Positions 60,101 through 64,000 of a DNA stretch of 64,000 nt are shown here, piece by piece. The translations under genes were made by a program, and so were the position numbers. Positions within the stretch are counted from its first letter, which is position 1; each line of letters begins with the position of its first letter. The notes beneath the pieces were generated by a model. It did no database searches and was not told the DNA's origin. It saw only the letters and a program-made list of their open reading frames with translations. The stretch spans positions 620,001 through 684,000 of the forward strand of contig NZ_CP109496.1 in NCBI RefSeq assembly GCF_036231355.1, read 5' to 3'. The stretch comes from Streptomyces sp. NBC_01431. Lineage in GTDB: Bacteria > Actinomycetota > Actinomycetes > Streptomycetales > Streptomycetaceae.

Positions 60101-60356
60101 GCACGTAGTCCAGCGTGGCGGAGATGCCCTTGGAGAAGCGGGTCTCGTCGGCGAGCTCGGTGACCAGGTCCAGCGAGCTGACGAAGAGGGCCTGGTGCTG
60201 GTTCAGTCTGCGCCGGTACACCGGCCCGTGCTCCCGGGCCAGTTCCATGGCCTGTTGGACGGGGGTCGCGGTGAGACCGCTGTCCGAGATGTCCACCAGG
60301 GGGATGGCTTCGTCGGTGGGGCATGCGTCGGCAGGGATCAGGATCGTGTCCGTCAT
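57198..60356 (-). CDS. CYP102-type self-sufficient cytochrome P450-reductase fusion
   Basis: A 1052-aa natural fusion like the fatty-acid hydroxylase P450 BM3. The heme domain (1-470) has AGHETTSG (I-helix, 271-278), the ExxR pair (E330, R333) and heme-ligand Cys411 in FGTGERACIGRQFA. The linker leads to an FMN-binding flavodoxin domain (about 503-650, LLLLHGTNYGTCREFAERL) and a FAD/NADPH domain (about 690-1052, RPYSVSSSP, MIAAGTGLAPFRG, YVCGDGSRM). It would hydroxylate long-chain fatty acids or similar lipids with NADPH in the cytosol. ATG 60356 begins the first domain; GGAG is only 2 nt upstream. Divergent from a PAS-LuxR regulator. Confidence 0.95.
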   Translation of the reverse strand: MTDTILIPADACPTDEAIPLVDISDSGLTATPVQQAMELAREHGPVYRRRLNQHQALFVSSLDLVTELADETRFSKGISATLDYVREFAGDGLFTAYNDEPNWAKAHDILMPAFALGSMRTYHPAMLRVARRVIASWDGHAAKGSAVEVAEDMTRMTLDTIGLAGFGFDFDSFGRDTPHPFVEAMVRCLEWSMKRLGRTEDADHTEQDREFERDSAYLASVVDEVIAARTRGGDTSVDDLLGLMLGAAHPEDGTTLDAANIRNQVITFLIAGHETTSGTLSFALYHLLKDPLALRLAQREADELWGDDPDPDPAFEDIGKLRFTRQVLSEALRLWPTAAAFTRQAREDTLLGGRHPLRAGELVTVLTPMLHRDPVWGDNPELFDPARFTPAAEAARSPHAYKPFGTGERACIGRQFALHEATMLLALLVHRYRLVDTADYQLRIKETLTLKPEGFTLSLIPRTPADRALNRAALPGNGTRPTRSTATDGAPGLPSRVRQGTGLLLLHGTNYGTCREFAERLAAEAAGLGLTADVAPLDDHAGTLPKDRPVVIVAASYNGQPTDDAARFVRWIEDAEPGAADAVPYAVLGVGDRNWAATYQRVPTLIDDRLAALGAERLLPRAEADASGELTSTVREFAQTLRVALLERYGDPDSVGASAPPAEAAYTVSEVTGGPRDALAARHGLVPMTVTETRHLTAPGHPRPKRFVRVALPDGVDYRTADHLAVLPANDPAAVTRAATALGTDLDTVLNIHTSGAGPAAFPVDRPLSVRELLTHYVELNAAATHAQAALLAAHNPCPPERAALEQLSADDPRTLLRLIEDHPALRGALDWPTILELLPPLRPRPYSVSSSPAGEPRHADLMVSLKPGGTGSAHLHSLRPGDTVLARVQPCRDAFRIAPEAPEPVIMIAAGTGLAPFRGAVADRLTVRQPTPAVLYFGCDAPDADFLHADELRAAERSGVLSLRPAFSAAPEGDVRFVQHRIAAEGEELWNLLEKGARVYVCGDGSRMAPGVRAAFRELYARSTGASAGEAEDWLARLTAEGRYVEDVYAG

Positions 60357-60399
60357 GTCTCCAGCGTGGCCCGCCCGGTGTGCCGTCCCATGGCGGGCG

Positions 60400-60417
60400 A
60401 CTGCATGATTGTGCAGT
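60400..60417. promoter_or_regulatory. Inverted repeat in the P450/PAS-LuxR divergent promoter
   Basis: ACTGCA (60400-60405) and TGCAGT (60412-60417) are perfect complements with the 6-nt spacer TGATTG. The element lies between the two start codons and is a plausible operator for the regulator or an inducer-dependent factor. Confidence 0.45.
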
Positions 60418-60461
60418 GGCTTCTCACGTCCGGCACTTGCGGACCGGGCCGAAAAGGAGTG

Positions 60462-61136
60462 GTGACGCACAACATGGCCGACGAGCCGGTGGTGGTGGAG
60501 GACATGGGGACGTGGCGCAACCACTTCCTGACGCTCCTTGACCGCATTCCCATGCCGATCGCCGTCTGCCGGATCGACGGAGAGGTGATCGTCGCCAACC
60601 CCGCGATGGCCGCCGAGTGGGGCACCGCCCCCGGCCGGTTGCGCGGGCGCTCGCTGCGCGACCTGTTCACGCCCCGGTCGGAGCCCCAGCTCGACCGACT
60701 GGTGCGGGCGCTGCGCACCGGCCGCACGTCCCGCTACCCCATCGAGGTGACCTGGCGCACGGGCACGGACGGCGCACTGCGCGAGGGAGAGTTCACCATC
60801 GACCCGGTGATGGCCGTTCCCCACCCCGCGCCCGTGCTGCTCGCCATGTTGTACGTCCGCGACGAGCGCCCGGAGCCGACGCCGTCGCCACACGGTGTGG
60901 TCAGTGAGGCGCAGGCCCGCATCCTGGCTCTGGCCGCGTCAGGTGCGACGACAGCGGCCATCGGCAAGGCACTCGGCCTGACCGTGGACGGCGTCAACTA
61001 CCACCTCACCCGGCTCGCGCACCGCTGGCGCGTCCAGGGCCGCACCGCGCTGGTGGCCAAGGCGTACGCCCTGGGCGTCCTCGCCCCCGGCCGCTGGCCG
61101 CCGGCCGCGGCGGAGGGCGTCATCGGGCAGCCCTGA
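60462..61136 (+). CDS. PAS-domain LuxR-type transcriptional regulator
   Basis: A 224-aa regulator with an N-terminal PAS domain (FLTLLDRIPMPIAVCRIDGEV and VIVANPAMAAEWG start the fold) and a C-terminal HTH with LuxR-like features (VSEAQARILALAASGATTAAIGKALGLTVDGVNYHLTRLAHRW, split over about residues 150-195). It may sense a small molecule or redox state. GTG 60462 has AAGGAG two bases upstream; ATG 60474 is the alternative but is far from it. It is divergent from the P450 gene and probably regulates it. Confidence 0.82.
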   Translation: MTHNMADEPVVVEDMGTWRNHFLTLLDRIPMPIAVCRIDGEVIVANPAMAAEWGTAPGRLRGRSLRDLFTPRSEPQLDRLVRALRTGRTSRYPIEVTWRTGTDGALREGEFTIDPVMAVPHPAPVLLAMLYVRDERPEPTPSPHGVVSEAQARILALAASGATTAAIGKALGLTVDGVNYHLTRLAHRWRVQGRTALVAKAYALGVLAPGRWPPAAAEGVIGQP

Positions 61137-61184
61137 GGAGCGCGTGTGCGACGTTTTGGATTCACGGTCGCTACGGACTGCTCG

Positions 61185-62741
61185 TCAGTTCCATGGGGCA
61201 GCCGCGAGCCAGCTGGTGTCCTCGTGCCACAGCGAGGTGGAGTCCCAGGCGTTGGTGCCGCCGTTGCTCGCGATGTAGGCGGTCGAGGCGTAGTGGCGGA
61301 TGTACTTGGCCGGGTAGTTGAGGGACTGCAGGGAGTAACCGGTGCCGCTGTTTCCTGGCTGTGGGCAGAACGTGGCGTCGGCGGCGAACTGGGTGGTCCC
61401 GTCACTGGGGTTGAGGTGGAGCTCGAACGCGTAGTGCCTGAGGTACCTGCCGGGCGCGTTGGCCGCCTCGAAGGAGACGCAGTTGCTGTTGGCGAGGCCG
61501 CTCCTGACGATCCACGTGGCGTCGGCCTTGTCGGTCGATGAACTGCCCGTGGTCACCGCCCCGATAGCGACCTTGTCGTCGCTCATGTCGTGCCGCAGGT
61601 AGTCGGTGGTGCAGCACGCGGTGGTGGCCTGTAGCGAGAGCCTCGCGCCAGGGGTGAAGGGGGTGGCGGTGCCGCTGGCGTAGCCGGCCGCGGCGATGTT
61701 GGCCTGGACCGCGGCGTCGGTGGCGTCGGAGGGGTAGCCCTTGACCATGGCGCCCTCGTAGAAGGTGCCCGCGCTCGCGTTCTTGTTGGTCTGGCAGCAG
61801 TCGCCGCCGCTGCCGAGGATGATGGCGCCCTGCTTGTGCATCGGGTTGTATCCGCTGGGCAGTGAGCCGCTGTAGAGCTGGGTCAGGCTCCCCAACTGGG
61901 CGTTGGCGCCCTTGATCGCCATCTCGGTGGTGCCGTTGTTCTTGAGCATCGCGGTGACGAAGTGGCTGGTCTCGGCGACCTGGCCGGGGTTCCACGTCGT
62001 GCTGCCGCCGGAAAACAGACCGTTCTCCAGGTCCGCCTGCACCCACGGTCCGGTTCCGCTGCAGCCGCCGAACCAGCACGAGGTGCTGAAGTTGATCGCG
62101 TCCATGGCGCCGTTGCCGTCGGCGTGGTGGTCGGTCTCGCTGTTGCCGTAGTCGAAGCAGCAGCCGTTGTTGACGTGGCTGCCGCTGGTGATCATGTATG
62201 CGCCCTCTGGCGAGCTGCCGGTGGGCACGCCCGAGCCGTTGGCGAAGTAGCTGTTGCCGGGGTTGATGTAGAGCGCGTAAGCCTTCTGGCCGCCCACGGT
62301 CACCGGTTCGGTGGTCGCGGTGGCCGCGGTGTCGGCGCCGCCGGTCCCGCCGGGTCCCTGGTAGAGGAGGGTGTTGCCGCTGCTGCCGGTCTGGTCGTAG
62401 ACGCGGGTGATGGTGCACTCGGTGTTCGCGCAGAACGAGTCCTGCGCGGCCGCGTCGGCGACGCCTCCGGCGGACCGCACTCCGATGTTCCGCGAGGTGC
62501 CGTCCGACGCCCGCCGTACCTGGTAGAGCGGGCCGTTGTAGGAGACGAACAGAGCGCGAGTGGTGCTGTGCGCCGCGACGCATGGCGTGCCGCCCGCCGC
62601 GTAGATGTCGCAGGGCCCTTGCGCCGCGGCCTGCGAGGCGCCGCTGAAGGCGACAAGGCCGGCGAAGGCGAGCGCCACCGCGGCCAAGGAGCTGATCAGC
62701 CCCCGGCGTAGTCGGCGAAGAGTGTGCAGCGCAGGCACCAT
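61185..62741 (-). CDS. GH54 alpha-L-arabinofuranosidase with C-terminal CBM42
   Basis: A 518-aa secreted enzyme that removes arabinose from arabinoxylan or arabinan. After a signal peptide (basic MVPALHTLRRLRR then a hydrophobic core and ASQAAAQGP) the GH54 beta-sandwich begins with CDIYAAGGTPCVAAHSTTRAL; Glu in ADLENGLFSG is the probable nucleophile and GDCCQTNKN is typical. The last ~160 residues are a CBM42 beta-trefoil with three R-H repeats (TDYLRHDMSD, GRYLRHYAFELHL, AKYIRHYASTAYI), which bind arabinose side chains. AGGGAG precedes the ATG. Confidence 0.94.
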   Translation of the reverse strand: MVPALHTLRRLRRGLISSLAAVALAFAGLVAFSGASQAAAQGPCDIYAAGGTPCVAAHSTTRALFVSYNGPLYQVRRASDGTSRNIGVRSAGGVADAAAQDSFCANTECTITRVYDQTGSSGNTLLYQGPGGTGGADTAATATTEPVTVGGQKAYALYINPGNSYFANGSGVPTGSSPEGAYMITSGSHVNNGCCFDYGNSETDHHADGNGAMDAINFSTSCWFGGCSGTGPWVQADLENGLFSGGSTTWNPGQVAETSHFVTAMLKNNGTTEMAIKGANAQLGSLTQLYSGSLPSGYNPMHKQGAIILGSGGDCCQTNKNASAGTFYEGAMVKGYPSDATDAAVQANIAAAGYASGTATPFTPGARLSLQATTACCTTDYLRHDMSDDKVAIGAVTTGSSSTDKADATWIVRSGLANSNCVSFEAANAPGRYLRHYAFELHLNPSDGTTQFAADATFCPQPGNSGTGYSLQSLNYPAKYIRHYASTAYIASNGGTNAWDSTSLWHEDTSWLAAAPWN

Positions 62742-62877
62742 GAACTCCCTGGTTCATCGATACGGGACAGCAAGCCGCGCCCCGGCCAACTGGGTTCGCG
62801 GTGAGCTGATGGGGGTGAGGGGCTGAGCGCGGGCCGACGCGTCCGGGCGGGCGGACCCGCCGACGGCCCGCCGCGAA

Positions 62878-62891
62878 GGTGAGCGCTCACC
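62878..62891. promoter_or_regulatory. Perfect 14-bp palindrome, LacI-type operator candidate
   Basis: GGTGAGCGCTCACC is a perfect palindrome with the TGAGCGCTCA core seen in LacI-family sites. It lies 137 bp upstream of the arabinofuranosidase start. Confidence 0.6.
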
Positions 62892-62973
62892 ATCCGAGGG
62901 GAGGGCCGGATTTCACTCGGCCGTTCGCATCAGGCCATCACTGTCAACGACCCCTGGATGAACGTCAAGACGT

Positions 62974-62985
62974 CGAACCGGTTCG
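62974..62985. promoter_or_regulatory. Perfect 12-bp palindrome, second operator type
   Basis: CGAACCGGTTCG is perfectly palindromic with a central CG, the usual architecture of LacI-family operators. A degenerate copy lies at 63127-63138. Confidence 0.55.
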
Positions 62986-63126
62986 TTTCAACAGGATGAA
63001 CACGACGGGCCTCACCCGCGAGCGGAAGGAACCACTCGCCCCGCGACGGCACTATCTCTCGTCTCACCTGCGGTTCTTGCACAAAGCCTTGACGCTCACT
63101 CACTCCTGACCCTAGCTTTCCGGTCG

Positions 63127-63138
63127 CGAACCGATTCG
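63127..63138. promoter_or_regulatory. Imperfect copy of the 12-bp palindrome
   Basis: CGAACCGATTCG differs from the perfect copy at 62974 by one base (ten of twelve positions remain symmetric). It lies 130 bp before the clan-A glycoside hydrolase start. Confidence 0.5.
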
Positions 63139-63267
63139 ACTCGTTGTCTCTAGCCCTCCCCCAGCCCGTTGTCCCTCGCCGGGTCCTGCTCCTGCGGACA
63201 GGGCCCGTGCGGACGGGTTGGAAGGCAGCGAGCAAGCACGCCCGGACTGCGACCCTGGAGACCCTCA

Positions 63268-64000
63268 ATGGCACTCCCCCGCTTCCTCCGACCGGCCGGC
63301 CCCACCGGCAGACCGCGAACGGCACGGCCTCCCCGACGCCGCACGACAACCGTGCTCGCCGTCCTCCTCGCCTCACTCGGCGCCACCGCCCTGCCCGGCA
63401 CCGCCGCGCACGCGGCCGACACCGGCGTCACCGTGGACTTCGCCACCGCCGGAGGCGCCCCCACCTACCGTGCCTCGGGCATGATTTACGGGATGTCCCC
63501 CGACGGCTCACTGCCGCAGGACCATTTCTTCACGGACATCAAGTGGCACTTCATGCGAGCCGGCGGCGCCCAGCTCAACCGTGGCGGCTACGCCACCAGC
63601 CTGGCCGAGTACCGGACCCGCTGGAACGCGACTCTGGCCCAGTACAAGCGCACCGCAGCACTCGGCGGGACCTTCGTGCTGCTGCCGCACGACCTGTGGG
63701 GCGCCGACAGCACCACCACGGTGGGCTGGCCCGGCGACAACGGCGACTGGACGCAGTTCGACAACTTCGTCACCCAGCTCATAGGCGACATCAAGGCCAA
63801 CAACATGACCGTCGAGTGGGACCTGTGGAACGAACCCGACGGCAAGGGCTTCTGGGGCGCTTCGCAGAGCCAGTACCTGCAAATGTGGTCCCGGTTCTAC
63901 GCCCGCGTGCGGGCCGCGTTCCCGGGCCAGCTCATCGTCGGCCCCAGCCTCGCGAGCCAGCCCAACTCCTCCAGCAGTTGGTGGAACGCCTTCCTCAACC
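63268..64000 (+). CDS. Secreted clan-A glycoside hydrolase (truncated by window edge)
   Basis: The first 244 residues of a secreted glycoside hydrolase. A long basic, then hydrophobic signal peptide ends near TAAHAADTG. The visible domain is a TIM barrel of GH clan A: strand FVLLPHDLWG, then the acid/base Glu in WDLWNEPDGKG, and LIVGPSLAS. It resembles GH39-type xylosidases/arabinosidases; the nucleophile Glu lies beyond the window. CTGGAGACC precedes the ATG. Divergent from the arabinofuranosidase, so both probably serve hemicellulose breakdown. Confidence 0.85.
   Translation, partial: MALPRFLRPAGPTGRPRTARPPRRRTTTVLAVLLASLGATALPGTAAHAADTGVTVDFATAGGAPTYRASGMIYGMSPDGSLPQDHFFTDIKWHFMRAGGAQLNRGGYATSLAEYRTRWNATLAQYKRTAALGGTFVLLPHDLWGADSTTTVGWPGDNGDWTQFDNFVTQLIGDIKANNMTVEWDLWNEPDGKGFWGASQSQYLQMWSRFYARVRAAFPGQLIVGPSLASQPNSSSSWWNAFLN

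Larger units (their letters stand above)
62742..63267. promoter_or_regulatory. Divergent promoter region with LacI-type palindromes
   Basis: This 526-bp gap separates the two glycoside hydrolase genes. It contains three palindromes listed separately, consistent with sugar-responsive repression of both genes. The stretch 62890-63140 is otherwise free of coding sequence. Confidence 0.6.

Noticed and set aside
57888..61136. A plus-strand open frame of more than 1000 codons crossing the P450 gene and the PAS-LuxR gene
   Set aside because: Most of it lies antisense to the P450-reductase, whose domain motifs are unambiguous on the other strand. Only the last ~225 codons carry regulator motifs, and they start at 60462 or 60474.
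62879..63109. A 76-codon plus-strand frame in the divergent GH54/clan-A region
   Set aside because: No ribosome binding site, no domain, overlap with the palindromes and atypical codon use; it is more likely promoter DNA.
1..64000. CRISPR arrays, insertion sequences, prophage or plasmid genes
   Set aside because: No regularly spaced repeats, transposase, integrase, terminase or replication protein was seen.

Overview
The window is high-GC actinobacterial DNA and almost certainly comes from a Streptomyces chromosome. The evidence is strong G/C bias at third codon positions, many GTG and some TTG starts, a 2-methylisoborneol (earthy odour) operon, abundant secreted enzymes, a LAETG cell-wall anchor of the kind used by streptomycete class E sortases, and paired ECF and SigB/F-type sigma factors. 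I see no rRNA, no intact tRNA, no CRISPR array and no transposase. The content is mostly accessory or conditionally used functions, as is typical outside the core replicon.

Layout. 1-7.4 kb: secreted and membrane enzymes (S41 peptidase, PAP2 phosphatase, FAD monooxygenase, Tap/Slp-type aminopeptidase, secreted SRPBCC protein). 7.7-12.5 kb: regulators (ECF42-like sigma factor with its DGPF/YCII partner, LysR regulator divergent from a short-chain dehydrogenase, AraC regulator). 12.5-16.3 kb: family 2B encapsulin shell, 2-methylisoborneol synthase and geranyl diphosphate 2-C-methyltransferase in one operon. 16.8-25.7 kb: S53 peptidase, HhH-GPD DNA glycosylase, small-molecule and SRPBCC proteins, then an anti-sigma-type ATPase, a SigB/F sigma factor and a YihY membrane protein, followed by two secreted hydrolases. 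25.9-32.9 kb: a stress-flavoured stretch with Dps, GlsB/YeaQ, a CsbD-like protein, a sigma-B-type promoter, and a tightly overlapping methyltransferase/CDGSH/heme-oxygenase-like diiron operon. 33-43.4 kb: Rieske membrane protein, glutaminase, tautomerase behind a 22-bp palindrome, a decayed PhzF gene, an alpha/beta hydrolase, an amidase, a large lipoprotein and a PLP-CBS enzyme. 43.4-51.1 kb: a membrane-anchored periplasmic-binding-type receptor paired with a large P-loop NTPase, an APC permease, a DUF4190-like protein and a GH25-like lysozyme. 51.3-57 kb: sortase-anchored phosphoesterase with a possible PHO box, efeB and efeO without efeU, and a quinone-type oxidoreductase. 57.2-61.1 kb: a self-sufficient CYP102-type P450-reductase with a divergent PAS-LuxR regulator. 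61.2-64 kb: GH54/CBM42 arabinofuranosidase divergent from a truncated clan-A glycoside hydrolase, with LacI-type palindromes between them.

The strongest candidates for unusual biology are the encapsulin-terpene operon, the methyltransferase/CDGSH/diiron operon, and the NTPase plus anchored receptor pair, which lacks any transporter permease. Several regulatory palindromes have no obvious neighbouring regulator. All functions are inferred by reading the translated sequence; no database search was run. Start codons were chosen from Shine-Dalgarno spacing, gene overlap and domain boundaries, and remain uncertain where stated.
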